The notes beneath the pieces were generated by a model. That model was not told the origin of the DNA. It saw only the letters and a program-made list of their open reading frames with translations, and ran no database searches. Positions 11,555 through 25,058 of a stretch of 64,000 nucleotides of DNA are shown piece by piece (positions within the stretch are counted from its first letter, which is position 1; the number at the start of each line of letters is the position of its first letter). The stretch spans positions 5,255,896 through 5,319,895 of the forward strand of contig JABAKD010000014.1 in NCBI GenBank assembly GCA_012845835.1, read 5' to 3'. Origin of the DNA: Undaria pinnatifida (taxonomy: Eukaryota; Sar; Phaeophyceae; Laminariales; Alariaceae). The translations under genes were made by a program, and so were the position numbers.

Positions 11555-13774
11555 GTGGACGCCAGGAGGAAGTGCAGTATACTGCGGCTGCTGCTAATAT
11601 AATAGTTAATGATGCCATGAACTGCTAGCTGTTGCTGAGTTTGTGCGAAACGCGATTCATCTGCACTAACTATCGGTCTTGCGATAAGAAACACCTCACA
11701 CGTAGCCTACAAAATGAAGTGTAAACAGGAAATTCGACGCTGTTATACTTGTACCTGGTGCTGAATTCGGTGTGGGACACACCCTTTCCCAAATAAAAAA
11801 TCTGCCCTACAATCCACATCTCGGTTTCTTAGCCGAGGTCCTGTACTGCTGTACGGTATCAGCACCCGCAGGTACTGGGCACAGCAAGGTGTACAGCCAT
11901 AACAAAGCAAGACAGCACGACAAGAGCACAAGGAAAATCCCGCCACACACACAAAAATACAACAATACGACGTGCACCAGGTATTGCCGAATGTAAAATG
12001 GCAAAATATCAGACAAAAGAAGGTGAAACGTGCAGAAACACGGGAAAAAAAAAGGAAAAGAACAAGGAGTGGAACATTAAATATTGTCGGATGCGGGCGA
12101 AACGATCAGCACCCGCATACCCGATTTGTTTTGAAGATCCTGTCAAAAAAGGGCGTAGTTACCGCTCTAATCGCAGTGCCGCTCTTATCTCCGATTGGGT
12201 TGTTGTTGTCTTGTCAATATCATCTACCAGGTAGGTTTTAGTGTATGATGATACCGGGTATGCATCACACGGCATGAGCCGACTTCACCGCTCTCAATTC
12301 TGTGTTATAATTCGTGCTCGTACGATCTAGGAACGTTCTTAATTAGGTATCCCACTGCACCTGGTATCAAAGCAAATACCAAAGATAATTACCAGTACGC
12401 GGTAAAAAACCAGCTGGAAAAAACAAGTTCGGCGGGGGGGGGACAAAAACACCAAATATCCAAACGTCGAACGTCCAACATCGAACATCGAACACGAGAG
12501 CGACCAGTGCTAATGCTGGGGAAGCGAACCACATCACATGTAACGTATCATACACGTATAAACAGCGAGACCCGAAACCATAGCTACGGAAACGCCCTAC
12601 CTACGAATGTTGTGAAGGAAAATTGAAAATGTACAAAAATGAAACACCCGAACCATGCAGACGTACATGCAAGCAGCAAGCATAATTGCTTGCAGGATTG
12701 TGCAGTACCGCTTCTTCGCGTGAATGTTCGTTGCTGTGAAGCAAGCTGCGCGGGAGACCGCAAGCGCTTCCAATGTCCGCGGCCTTCTTCAGAAAAGCTA
12801 CTCATACACACTCGTTCCTACAAGCAGATATGATACCTGCGCTTTGGATCAGATAACAGAAGTGCAGCGTAGAAGCAAAGGCTCAAATCAAGCACCAGGA
12901 ACCATACAACGCCAGTACCTCGTACCTGCAGGTACCTTGTACAAAACAGCCGTACGAGTGCAAGGTGCGAAGAAATAAATCTACGATACAACAGAGCTCG
13001 ATACTTGAAAAGCAACCAAACCAGGTACGTTTATTATTACTTTAGAAAAGGAGAGGGGGGGGAAGCTCGCGGCTCTTGAGAGCAACGCATCGCATCGATT
13101 GATCATGTGCGTCCCGTCTAGACTCTTGTGTTCTGTATGCGTGTGATGATGAGCCCGATGAATAAATCGACGAACGACGCGAATCAATGAATGAATTCAC
13201 AACCTCGGTAACAAAAGTACGACTCACTTGTAGACGGGCGTGCGACTTGCACCTCTTCGCAGAGACCACAACATGCACTCAGCAACAGGACAGCAGCAGC
13301 GGGGTACAGGTGTCACACATGAACCAACACAACAAGGGAAAAGCCGAACGGTCCGGGCTCGGGCACCCCGCCATTTTGCATATATCACCACGACAACGAC
13401 GAGAGCGACGCTTGCAGGGTGCGTTCACGAGGGTTCAAAATGCAATCGCGACGCTTCCCATTGAGTCTACATCGAAAGGAAAAGCGAAGAAAATCGAAAG
13501 GCGAGGCCAGCCGAAGCATGCGAATCATAATGGCAAGGGAGCGAAGCAAGGAGGAAAAAAAGCAAAACAAAGCAAACGCTTCACGAAGCTGTGGCCTCTC
13601 TGCTTTCCCTCGATCATTCATAATCTCCACAAATCCAACGCAAGGCAAAACCAAAAACAAAGCAAAAAGTCAGGAAAACATATGCACACCGCAACCATGA
13701 ATAGGTTACAACTCTTACCTGCTCATGGTCATACATATCAGCATATCGTACTGCTATGTACCACGCAGACACGC

Positions 13775-13807
<33 letters not shown>

Positions 13808-14377
13808 TCAGCAGCCATTTAACTGAAAATCCATGGGAGTAAATTCCATTTTGGCATATTTTTACGTGGTGTGGCTTGTTTGGTTTGAATGTGCAAAACA
13901 AAAAGCATATGGTTGATACCGTCAGTGCCGCCGCCGACAGCCGAGACGTTCTGGACAGCCCTAGGGGCACGTCCGACCGGGAGCGAGGCCCGTATCACTC
14001 GGTAAAAATGGTGGCAGTGGTGGTGGTGGTACTGGGCTACGCTTGACACCTAGCGGTGCACATGCCGAAGCGTGTCCGATTGAGCTTACACACACTCGAT
14101 TCCATATTACATGCGGATGAAACAATCCCGCCTAAAAACTTAACTTTCAATTTCACCTCCCCATTAGCACTGCATTCCCGAAATAAGTATAAAACACTTG
14201 TAATTAGACTTAAAAATAAAAATTGGAAAACATGGTATTTGCCTTCACCCCCAAACATAAACTTTTTGGCACCGGACTCTCGTCATGGACACAAAACACT
14301 TGGAATTAGGATAAGTGTTGGGAAAATAAAACTTAGCCTTGCATGTCCCTTTCTACCTCTTTCTCTCTCCCACCAAC
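11555..14377. other. intergenic or intron of the minus-strand gene; no exon identified
   Basis: A diverged MITE N fragment lies around 12270-12360 (AGCCGACTTCACCGCTCTCA, TATCCCACTGCACC). Lys/Arg-rich frames at 13.2-13.8 kb and CAG/CTG-rich stretches give long open frames but no recognisable product. If the bactofilin-like gene continues past its splice donor, its next exon should be here or beyond the left edge; I could not find it. Confidence 0.35.
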
Positions 14378-14734
14378 CTGAAGACGGCCGCATAGGACCA
14401 CCGTGTTGCACTCCATCACGTCCCCTCGAAATCGCACGTTTGCACCTATCTTGAGCATCTTCGCGTTGGATATGGCTGCGACGGCGCCATCTCCCCCGGC
14501 CGCCGCCACTGCTGCCGCCGCCGCCGCGTCCCCCGCCCCTCCCGCCTTTACAGTAGGTCGATTCGTAGGACTCGTCTCCCTTGACCTCGCTTTACTCCAA
14601 GCCGCCCCTATTCGACTGGAAGAGCCCGATCGAAACGATCTCGAAGGGGAGTTCTCTGCCCCCGGGTCGTCGACCGAGGAGGAGGCCTGGGGCTCCTCGT
14701 CCAGCGTCGTATTTCTCCGCCCGAACCTGTGCAT
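14378..14734 (-). CDS. 5' exon with bactofilin-like motif
   Basis: An open frame of 119 codons from ATG at 14734 to a splice donor (CAG|GTTGGT) at 14378. The N-terminal ~75 residues are Ser/Arg/Pro-rich with an Ala/Gly run, probably disordered. The last ~25 residues (AKMLKIGANVRFRGDVMECN, then VVLCGRLQ) resemble the start of a bactofilin (polymer-forming cytoskeletal) beta-helix, in which short strands of the type 'IG..v.i.Gdv...d.lvl.G.l.' repeat. Bactofilins are bacterial filament proteins; eukaryotic relatives would be expected to make a similar right-handed beta-helix. No second exon was found, so only the entry to the domain is seen. The gene lies head to head with the WDR26-like gene, with a ~620-bp gap. 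The opposite strand is also open but looks non-natural. Confidence 0.45.
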
Positions 14735-15354
14735 GGCTACGGCCCGCCTTGGTTAAGCGGCCGGCTTGCGTTGGGTCAGGTTGGGTAGGGTGACTCCTCC
14801 TCCAAAAGAAAAAACAAAAACACAAGACACAACCTTAGCCGCGTGTCAAATAAATTATAATCCACCCGGGATTGGATGTGTATTGTGTGTGTTGCCCTTT
14901 TTCTGATGCAGGCTGCCGCGCGCTGCAGATTTTACCCTCTTTCCCCCCGGTGCCTCTACGCTTCTATATTCCTCGTTCGCTCCCAGGCTGGGTGAGTCTC
15001 GTTCGAACGCTCCGCCAAGCTTCGCCGGCGACAGCCCCGAATGTCCCTCGCGGCGAGGACAGAGTGCCTGCGCGAGTCCTCAAACTGCTGCTGTTGTGGC
15101 CTGGTTTGTAGTGTTGCGCGCTCCTTTTCGAGGTTTGTGTTTTTTCCAACAAAATTCTGTTCGGTATGTAATTTTGAACCGAATTATTATTCCTATCTTA
15201 AAATGTTGCATATTCGTAGTTCGGTAATCGTAAAAAATACCGAATTTACGATTCCTGATCGGTGCGAACCGAACCGGGCCGGACCGAGTCTACGAACTCT
15301 TGACAAAGTGAGAGTTGTCGTGTCTTGGAATATCGTCGCCGCCATAGCATAGGC
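14735..15354. promoter_or_regulatory. putative divergent promoter region
   Basis: A 620-bp interval between the proposed start codons of the minus-strand bactofilin-like exon and the plus-strand WDR26-like gene. It is free of the repeat families found elsewhere. Bases 14765-14800 have TTGGGTCAGGTTGGGTAGG-type repeats and 15265-15290 have AACCGAACCGGGCCGGACC. No core promoter motif can be assigned by eye. Confidence 0.35.
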
Positions 15355-15507
15355 ATGGAGCAACGACGGGGGGCTAGCCCAGCAGCCGCGGAACAGGCAG
15401 AAGAGGACAGCAAAGTGACTAACCCAGTTATGGGTCGCCCTTTTCCCGCTATGAACAGCGAAGATTTGACGAGAGCATCCCCTGGATCCGCATTAGAAGT
15501 AGAAGCA

Positions 15508-15542
<35 letters not shown>

Positions 15543-15651
15543 TGCGGCGCGACCGTCGCAAACGATGCCGCTTGAGATGAACAACTGTCGCCGGCAGCGA
15601 CAGAGGGCCAGGGTTGCGCCCTGTAAAACGCTGGATGCCTCAGACCCTCAG
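15355..15651 (+). CDS. WDR26/GID7-like gene, candidate exon 1 (N-terminal extension)
   Basis: ATG at 15355, 99 codons, ending at CAG|GTGTGT in phase 0, the phase needed by the LisH exon. Low complexity: an Ala run encoded by (GCA)n at about residues 44-61, then a basic stretch ([14 protein letters not shown]). Joining to the LisH exon needs a 9.8-kb intron, so another exon could lie between. The frame opposite is also open (poly-Ala), which lowers certainty. Confidence 0.45.
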
Positions 15652-18600
15652 GTGTGTTTGGGATGTGTGTGTTGTGTGTTAGCCTAAAAGTGGGGGAGGG
15701 ATACAGAAATGTGGTGCTTGCAAAGAGAGGAGAAGGTTGACACGGCAACGGTACGGAATATCACTGCTGTTGTGGAACACTACCGCTCTCTGCTGTTGTT
15801 TATTTTGTTCGCTTTGTGTTTGAAACGAAAGCAAGAGCAGAGATAAGAGTTGCTTGCGCTAGTTATGTAGACTATTGCTGCTGCTGTACCTGGTTGTGGT
15901 TTGCGGTGCATTCCCTCGTCTAGGTTCCACTGCTCCCTCTGTGCAAGCATGCCCCTGTGCAAGCATGCGCCACAGCGATCAGGCAGCGAGGTTGGTAGGC
16001 TGGCGAGCTTTTGCAGCTGCAGCAGGCACCGGGACTGCGCAGAAAGTGCTCCTACTATCGTAGGTATCTGGATATCTGTGCCGCGCCACGGCACGGCCTG
16101 ACGGAGCCCCCATTTCGATGCCAAAACCGAAACTGAAATCAAACTCGCTCGGACGGACAGCAGTAGTCGTGATCTCGCGTTAGTGCGGTACCCTTTAGTG
16201 CGTAACCCCCGTATAGTGCGGTTATATACCACGTATTTCGCTTGGCACTTGCCTTGTATCGCACATACCTGGTAGCACCGCACACCGCACCATTGATTGG
16301 ACGTATCCTGCGTTATTACAGTAGTCTACGTACTACTTTCGTGTGGGTATTGTCACCTGGCAAGGCCCCGCATTTCTACTAATACTATTGAGACGGGGAC
16401 CACGACTCTTGTACTTGCTCGTTATTCTGGTGGTGCTGCTGCTTCTGCGGTGAATGTCGAGCTGTTATTAATAGTGGGTTCGTGGTGGGCGTCGATATGT
16501 GTGCACATCAATCGAGAGCAAGTCGCGCATCAAGCATCTGCCGCAAGCTCAAACCAAGCTTTCAATAGGAATGAGCTCAAATCAAGCATCCCAAATCCCA
16601 AAGCAAGTGTGGTTACTGGGTACCGAACGATATGGTTATGAAAAAAGTTTGACATGTACGAGCGTAGGAGAACTACCGGTATACGCTCTACGACCACGTA
16701 TCGTATGATACGACATGATACCGAGTACTGGTACTGGTGTCCAGCCTGCTGGCTGTCTGCATTTTGGCACAAAGCAGCTGGTGTGGCTTAGCGATGTTCA
16801 AGTTGTGGTTCGTATTCTGTTTTCTACGTTAGTTTGTGCACCACTTGCTTGCTCTCTTTGCTGGCAGGTCACTACCGCTCTGCTGCTCTGCTGCTGCTGC
16901 CGCGGCGGCGGCGGGGGCACTTTTGCTGCAGTTCCCGCTCGGCTGCTAGATGCATGGTCTATGTGCTGTTGCTGAAATATATACTCGAGTATATATCAGC
17001 AATACCAATAGTACGCGTAGCGCGCAACGTGCTACGCCACACGCATGCCGAATGGCGGTATTCACAACAGTAGCAGTAAAGCACACCTGTTCGCCTGTTC
17101 AAGTCAGGGATGCGTGTTACTGGTCCCGGTTCGCGAACGGCTTGCAAATCCATACGATGCTCTCGGAAAAAATGCGGTTCTTGAAGGTTTCGTATCACGC
17201 CCTTTTGGATAAAAACGCCTCCATACGAGTTCCCATATAGGAAACCTCCTCTCTTTGAGCATTATTACTATTAGTAGGTGATGGTAGCGATCCATCCCCT
17301 ACCTCGCCTTTTTGCGGCTTGTAGCGGTTCTTGAGTGCGGTTCTCACAACTGCTCGTTTTTCGGTATATTGTCGGTATCATAGATTCGCACTCAAATCTG
17401 CGGTACACGCACCCATCGATGGTTTTCTGTTTTTGCTCGGGGCAGGAACTGTTTGTGTACACAAACCTGTAGGAAAATGCCACACGCTCTTATATCCCGT
17501 TTTAGGTTTTAGTATGCACCTGGTACGATGTACGATAATAAAGTTTCAGAGCTAGGGTTAGAGTCAGGGGCCAGGGTCCCGCCCCCCCCCCGAAAAAACT
17601 GGAACACTAACACCAGTGCAGTTTCAGTTTTGCGAAAACCAGTGGAATCAACTGCTGAGAGCCTCTTGCAACGTGGATCGGCGCAATTCGATGAGAGTCG
17701 ACGAGGGGAAGGGCTGAAGTCTTCTCGTGATGAAAATGAAGGCGGGTACCGTAGTGGGGAGGGGGGAGAAGGGCCTGCTTGGTGACCCTGGATCTTAGTT
17801 ACGTCTCTATAACGAGGGAGAAAGAGAAAGAAAAAGTACGAAGATCACAAATGGGATGAACAGAAACAAAAACAAGAACAAAAGTGTGGTTTTCCCCTAT
17901 AGGTTTGTTTCTACAAGTACCGACAGCTTCGGCCCAACACTACGAGTATTAGCTCGTAAACTTCTGTAATGCATGTTTTTCTGTTTGTTTGTTTTTTCTC
18001 ACACTTTTACTTTCCAGCTTCTGGACAAGCCGTGGTCACAGGTGTCGTCCCTTCTACCCCCCGGTTCTTGCCTTAATTTTTATCGCGCATAGGGCTCAGC
18101 AATCCCACTGCTCGTCGATTTTTCATCGAGTGTTGCTAACTCACGCTCTCGCGCTTTCCGCAAGTCAATTTGTGCACAAGAAAAAGTCCCAACGAATTTA
18201 TACGAGTATGCACTCGGCGGGGCGCGAACTCACGAAACTGACCTATACCAGGCTCGAGGATAACCTGATACGCCACCGGGGCGACCGGCTGCATGTTTTG
18301 ATCGATTGATTGGCTGCCAGGGGGAAGGGGGGAGGAGACGGGGGCGCAGGGGTGGGGGGGGGAGGGCGAGGGGGCGAGGGGAGGGTGAGAGAAGGGGGAG
18401 AAGAGGCGGGGGGAGGTGGGGACGAGGGAGAGGGGCGGGGGGAGGAGGGGGGAGGGGCGGGGGAGGGGGTGTCTACGACTTTGCTGAGACTTTGCTCAGC
18501 TTCGAAAAATGGTTGATCGTACCCACTTCCTCCTCACTTCATCTTCATTCAGAGAATTTCCCAGGCGATCGGGGTCATAATTTATAATAGGGCTATATAG

Positions 18601-20029
18601 ATACTAATATTGCGGGGTCTCCCTATAGTGCCAGTTGTGTGATGTCTATGATACTGCCAATATAGTGATGGTTAAGTCGCTGGCATGAGGTACTAGACTC
18701 GTATACTAATAATAGTTCCGGCGTCGGTGCTGCTGTACCCAATAGTGCCGGTGTCCGGTGTACTACTTTGAGTTGTTGTTGTTGTTGTTGTTCTCACATT
18801 AACTAGCATAATCAAGTCTGTGGTCACAGGACAGGCTCCAGCCACTCTGGAGTGGAGGAATACTCCAGGGAAAAAACACAAACCAAAAGTGGTACCCGCA
18901 TATATCATAGCTACGCTTTTCATGCCTCTGCCAGAAACATAGAAAAGTGAAATCGGGAGTCAGCTTACGATGTGCCAGGTCTATACTGGTACTTTTTTTT
19001 TGTACATATGTACGACGACGTCTCGCTACTCGCGCCTGAAAAGCCGACTACACCGCTTGCCACCCAGAAAAGACTACCACGTATATATTTTATAACTAAT
19101 TTTCAAGGACGTCAGCCGTGAGTTTGACGAATTTCAGGTCAATACTCATCTTTGCAAGCTGCGTTGTTGGTACTCGTAATATACTATATTACACGTCGTA
19201 CCTTTCACTGCGCATACGCGCGTCAGACTCAAATCAACTGGAAAAACAAAGAAAAGAAGAGAAAGAAAGAAAGAAAAGAAGAGAAAAAGAACGCGAAAAA
19301 GGAAAGGAAAGGGAAGGAAAAGAAAAGAAAAGACAAAAAAGGAAGCAAGGAAAGGAACGGAAAGGGAAAAAAAGAACATACTAGCAGACCCTAGGAACTG
19401 ACTAAAGACAGACGTCATTGGGCTCTTTTTTTTTTTTTTCACATTTCTACTTTCCAGCTTCTGGGCAAGCCGTGGTCACAGGTGTCGCCCCTTCTCCCCC
19501 AGGGCTCATGCCATCAATTTTTATCGCGCATAGGGCTCAGCAATCCCACTGCTCGTCGATTTTTCGTCGAGTGTTGCTAACTCACGCTCTCGCGCTTTCC
19601 GCAAGCCAATTTGGGCACAAGGAAAAGCCCCCACGAATTTGTACGAGTATGCACTCGGGGGGATTCGAACTCACGAAACTGACCTATACCAGGCTCGCTC
19701 GAGGATAGCCTGTTACGCCACCGGGGCGACCGGCTCATAGAGTCCGGTCGCCCCGGTGGCGTATCAGGTTATCCTCGAGCCTGGTATAGGTCAGTTTCGT
19801 GAGTTCGAGCCCCGCCGAGTGCATACTCGTATAAATTCGTTGGGACTTTTTCTTGTGGACAAATTGACTTGCGGAAAGCGCGAGAGCGTGAGTTGGCAAC
19901 ACTCGATGAACAATCGACGAGCAGTGGGATTGCTGAACCCTATGCGCGATAAAAATTGAAGGCAAGAACCGGGGAGGAGAAAGGATGACACCTGTGACCA
20001 CGGCTTGTCCAGAAGCTGGAAAGTAAAAG

Positions 20030-20070
<41 letters not shown>

Positions 20071-23000
20071 TATCAAGTGCATCAATGGCACTGGGGGAAG
20101 AACGCATCAAGACGAAGAAGTCAGGGCGACCTTACGCTAGTTTGTGAGGGAGGATTCGAACTCACGAAACTGACCTATACCAGGCTCGAGGATAACCTGA
20201 TACGCCACCGGGGCGACCGGCTCATAGAGGGTATCAAGTGCATCAATGGCACTGGGGGGAGAACGCATCAAGGCGAAGAAGTCAGGGCGACCTTACGCTA
20301 GTTTGTGACGGCCTTGGAAGGCCCACAAACTTCAAGACAATGATGGCCAGACCCAGACTTCAGTCTTTTGGGCATGACGCCCCCCCCTTCCCCCCTCCCC
20401 CCCCCCCCCCCGCCTCCTCCCGGCCGCTTAGTGATGCCGACGGTGGAAGCATTTTTGACTGGCACACACTGGCACTATAGGGAAACCACTACGTTACCAC
20501 CACTACTTTCGTAGTGTTTAAGTCAAGTATGTACATTTTAATCATTTTGTCAAAGCTGGACTAAGGTCTCTCTGCTATATATATATATTTTTTTGTTATA
20601 TATGATACACCCACTGCCCCACACGCCTCCAAGTGCAGCAATTCCTCATCATGCTTTCTTATTGAGGCAAAGAAATCTTGTTGCGTCTTTCTCTTCTGTC
20701 AAGGTTTATTGTTGTTTCCTGTTGGTCTTACTTTTTGTGCCCGCGTTTTTTAATTGGCTTCTTTTTGTTGCCCGTTTTCGTACCCGGTACGTTGACATTT
20801 CCTTAGGTTTCGAGTACGTAGCTCGACTACGTTGCGATGACCTTGGTTTGGTCTGTCTCACAGTCTGTGACCACAGATTTTGCACCCCTCTAGGGCGAAG
20901 AATCGGAGCGGACACTGGGTATGGTGTGCTGATGTTGCTGGGCTGACGCGTGGTACGATAGGTGTATTGAGGTAAACCACTTTTTGGCTGATATATTTTC
21001 TGAATGACGGGGCTCCTTAACCCAAAATCGTCGGAAAAAAATAAAAAATAGTTTTTTTTTTTTTTTTGGGGTGATTCTCGTTGTGTCCCTCGGCCATGGG
21101 ATTTCTCACCCGTACACAGCAGTGTTATTTTTCTCCGTAATCAGCTTTTGCGAAAGGTCTTGAGCTCCCGAATTGAGTAAACCTCAGAAAAGAAGTGGTG
21201 CACCTCTGTCGTAGCACGCGTCGGTTGAAATAACAGTAGTGTTGAGTAGCCGATCGCTCTGTTGGTCTGCGGTAGTGGAAACCCCTCCAATACTGGTGCC
21301 ACTAAGGGTCAGGGGTTCAAATCTCGGTATGGAGATTTTAATCTCGGTATGGAGATTTTTATTTTCAGTGTACCGTGGCTGCACCAGGGGGGGTCATTTT
21401 TGGAGGGTCTTTTTGCAGTGGCTCGGGGTCCCTCGCGAGAGTGACGCCCCCATTTCGTTGTGATATTAACGCCTTTACAGCTGGAAACCCGTTTCGGGGA
21501 CAAAATTACTTGGACTTAGCATGGGGAGGGGTTTTGGGGCTCTCAAATGGTTAAACTTCCGTGCTGTTTTTAGGTTCCCGTAAGAAACCGCCATGGAACA
21601 TGGTTAGCTATGATACGCTGCACCAAAATAATCGCCTGAACTCTTTTTTTTCATTGAGGTACAGTCGTTCCAGCGAGTGACTCAAATCCAGTGGTCAAGA
21701 ATGGGGTGCCTTCCCTACCGTAGCCATGGCCTAGAGTCAATAACTGCCGAGAGCGCTGTATAGCGTGGGTAAGCATATCTCGACGCGAGTCACCCAGGCA
21801 AGGAAGTGCTGAATGTTGTTGCGATAAAAATGCAGGCGCATGCATGCGGCTGTGGGGAGGGCGGAAAAGAGACTGCTTACAGTTACGACTAGGGAGGGAG
21901 AACGAGATATAGAAATTGCGAAGATAACAGAAGGGATGAGCGGGGGGGGGAAAGTGACGACAGTAGTACGGGTACGAGTATTTGTTAATAGTATAAACAA
22001 CATTAAATACGGGAAGAACTAACGTGTGCTTCCGCGAACTTTCCTTAGGCTGTCGTCCGCTTTTTGTGTCCCATGCTTGAACAGTGTTTTCAAAACGTCA
22101 ACGAAAAGGCCAGCACATGTCAACAGCTGTTATTGATAACGACGTCACCGAACAGTCGACACTGCAGCCGTCAACGAGCGGGCTGTACGCCAGGCTGCTG
22201 TGCCTTTCGCGTATATGGTACGATGGTACAGCATACGCCTGTATGCATGCGTGTTGCTGATGCCGCTGCTGATGGTGGTGTTAAGTTGCTGCTATACGAG
22301 TATCGCGATCTTCCTCTGCTGCTGCTGCATGCTGTTGCCGTTGCTGCTGCGATGCTACATAGTACTGCTGCTATTATTAGTATTATTGTCGCTATTGCTG
22401 TTGAAGCAATCTCTTCTCTGGTGGTGCTGCTACAAGCACAACGGCATACAACACACCCCTGTTTGGCAAGTCAGACATGCGTGTACCCCTCCGCGCAGCA
22501 TGTGTCTGCGTGTTGTCCCGGCTGCTGCTACTGTTGTTGTCTAGCGTATGACACGGAAGAAAGCACACCCCGGTTATAACGTTTTGACCGTTAAAAACAT
22601 TGTCGCCTGGTGTGCTGTTGTGGGGGGGGGTGCTATCTAACGCATCCCCGGTGATAAGCAACATGCATGGGAACCCCGCAGCTAGGGGGTGTGCTACCGA
22701 GGGGGTACTACCGCAGCGATTGCTAAGGAGCGTTAACAAAAACCTTGATCGCAGCTAGCGGGTGTGTCAACGGTACTACCGAAACGATTGCGAAGGAACG
22801 TTAACAAACCTTGACCAGTTTGCAGATGGCACGACCACAAGGGGGCGTGATAGCAAGGGGTTCGACAGCAAAGGGGGTGATGGCGGCTACAAGAGGTGTG
22901 ATAACCATTAATAGGGGTGCAAACATGTGAGAGGCTTTGGTCTGAAACCAGCTTGCTTGTCCATTCCCACGCAATGCCGGTGATGGTAGGGTCCACGCTT

Positions 23001-25003
23001 GAGCCCCACAACACGTTGTTTCGCGCCGCGCAACGGTTTTCGCCTCAGGCGAAGAAACTGTTGGGTATATCTTCTTATTTTCGCCGGAGCGGAAAAGATA
23101 ATTGAGGCACCGTTTTTGTTTTCGCTGCTACGGCGAAAAACAGTAACTCAAGTGTCTAGGCGCACTTTACCAAGGTTTGAATGGGCATGTGCCAACGCCA
23201 TTGTCGCATTTGTTTGCCTCCGGTGACCCTCTGGCCCCCCCTGATGCGGGAGGGGCTGCACACCTGCGGCGAGTGAGGGCAACACGCCTTCCAGCTCATG
23301 TTTCGTTTCACGCAACAGGCGCCGGAGCTCTAATTACCGTACGTCCGGGTTGCCGCTACCATCGGGTACTTGAGGATGTGAAACCCCTCGAGGATTGCAC
23401 CTCAGAGGGTCTTGCTCCGCTGAAGAACTAACTGCTGCCGTATTCATATGAGGTCTTTGATTGTAGCCGACGGTCAGAACACACCGTAACATTGCACACT
23501 GATTTGTTTTCGAGATTCCAGTACAACGGCACGCGGCAGGTTCCGTGATTGGCCACAATATTGCTACCTTTACGCATGCCGGTAGTCGGGGCTTCGGGCA
23601 CAGTAGCAGTGGCAGGAGAGGGCGTGATGCCGATAGTACCAGTACCGGTAGCATAAGTGGTGATAACGAAAAATAGCCGACGTGATGTGGCCGAGGCGCG
23701 GGAGCAGGCCGCAGACTCGTTCGGCCCACTTTGATTGGGCGCAGCGGTTGCCTTCATGCTGGTGTCCTTGACGGTGGGCGATCGGTGAATGGTATCACCA
23801 GGTGGTGTGATGATTTTGGAGTTTGACGCTGTGTTCGAGCGCGCCTACGTAGGGGGTGTGGTATTCAACGTACCCCCGGTCATAAGGTGACGGTCGAAAA
23901 TCGAACAAGAAATATACCAGCGGGTGTGCTCATGTGGCGGGGGGGGTTATGTGGGGGTGTTCTTCCTTCCGTGTTATACGGTATTGCTGCTATCTTTGTT
24001 TTTTTTTGTTTTTTTTTATCTTCCGGCGGATGGGGCAAAATAAAAAAAAAAAGCTTTTGCTCACCACACTTCCACGCGTTTTCATACGCGTCGTGTGTCG
24101 ATTTAATTCAATTGCCTTCGCAACCCAGCGCTAGCTGGCGTGTCCTTCGGATCCCACTATAGCGATAGCGTGAGCTGTTCCTATCGGCGGTCCTCGTTAC
24201 TACTCCGGCGGCGCAAGCTGCCGTTGTATACGGATGCGTGAGTATGTCCACCCGGCCTGTCCCCTGAGGGTCAGGTTCGGTAGAGATAACCACCCGGAAC
24301 GGCATCTTTCCGGGTAGTGTGGGACTTGCGCAAGCTCACCCACTAACAAAATCCCCGGCCATGGGAGATCGGCCTTCCGCCGGGCTTGGTCCAGTTGCGG
24401 TCCACCCTACCCATTCGGGCGTTGGTCCTCGCTATCATTTCTCTGCTGCTGCTGCTGGGTCGTGGTCTGCCGCTATGTTGCTACTTCTGCCATCCTCTCT
24501 GTTGCCGCTGCTACAGGCAGTACTCTTTTCTTTTTGCTTCCGCCATTGGTGTACCGTCATCTTACGTGTGTCCCTGACAATGGGGATCTATCCATCGGTC
24601 ACTGTAAATATGCATTTCATCCTTGCATTCTGCAAAGATAGGTATCGACCATTCAACTGGTCGAACTCCCGGCTGACGTATTTGAAACGTTTTTACAAAG
24701 CACGCGCTCCTGTCGGTAATACCGATATGATGCATGAATTCCTTGCATTTTTTGTGATATTCGTGCAAACCTTGCGTCAACCGTTGTGCTTCGCTCCGAC
24801 CTACGAGTATTACCTACACACCTAAGGGTTATCTTGTATTCATTGTTAATATCAATACGCGTATGCAACTACTGCTGCTGTACCTAGTAGGTTGATTGGT
24901 GTATACCAGTACGCAGACAAAAGCAGCCCTAGGTAGAGTTGTAGATTTTTATTGTACTGTAGATCAAAACACCAACCGTACTCAGATTCCCGGTTGTCTT
25001 GTC

Positions 25004-25058
<55 letters not shown>

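Noticed and set aside
13187..13822. 211-codon Lys/Arg/Gln-rich frame
   Set aside because: Overlapping frames on both strands are equally open; composition follows A-rich DNA, and the end is a CAG/CAA microsatellite.
10707..20308. tRNA genes suggested by A and B boxes
   Set aside because: Acceptor and T stems do not pair properly and each full copy continues into a ~230-bp body with an A tail, so these are SINEs.
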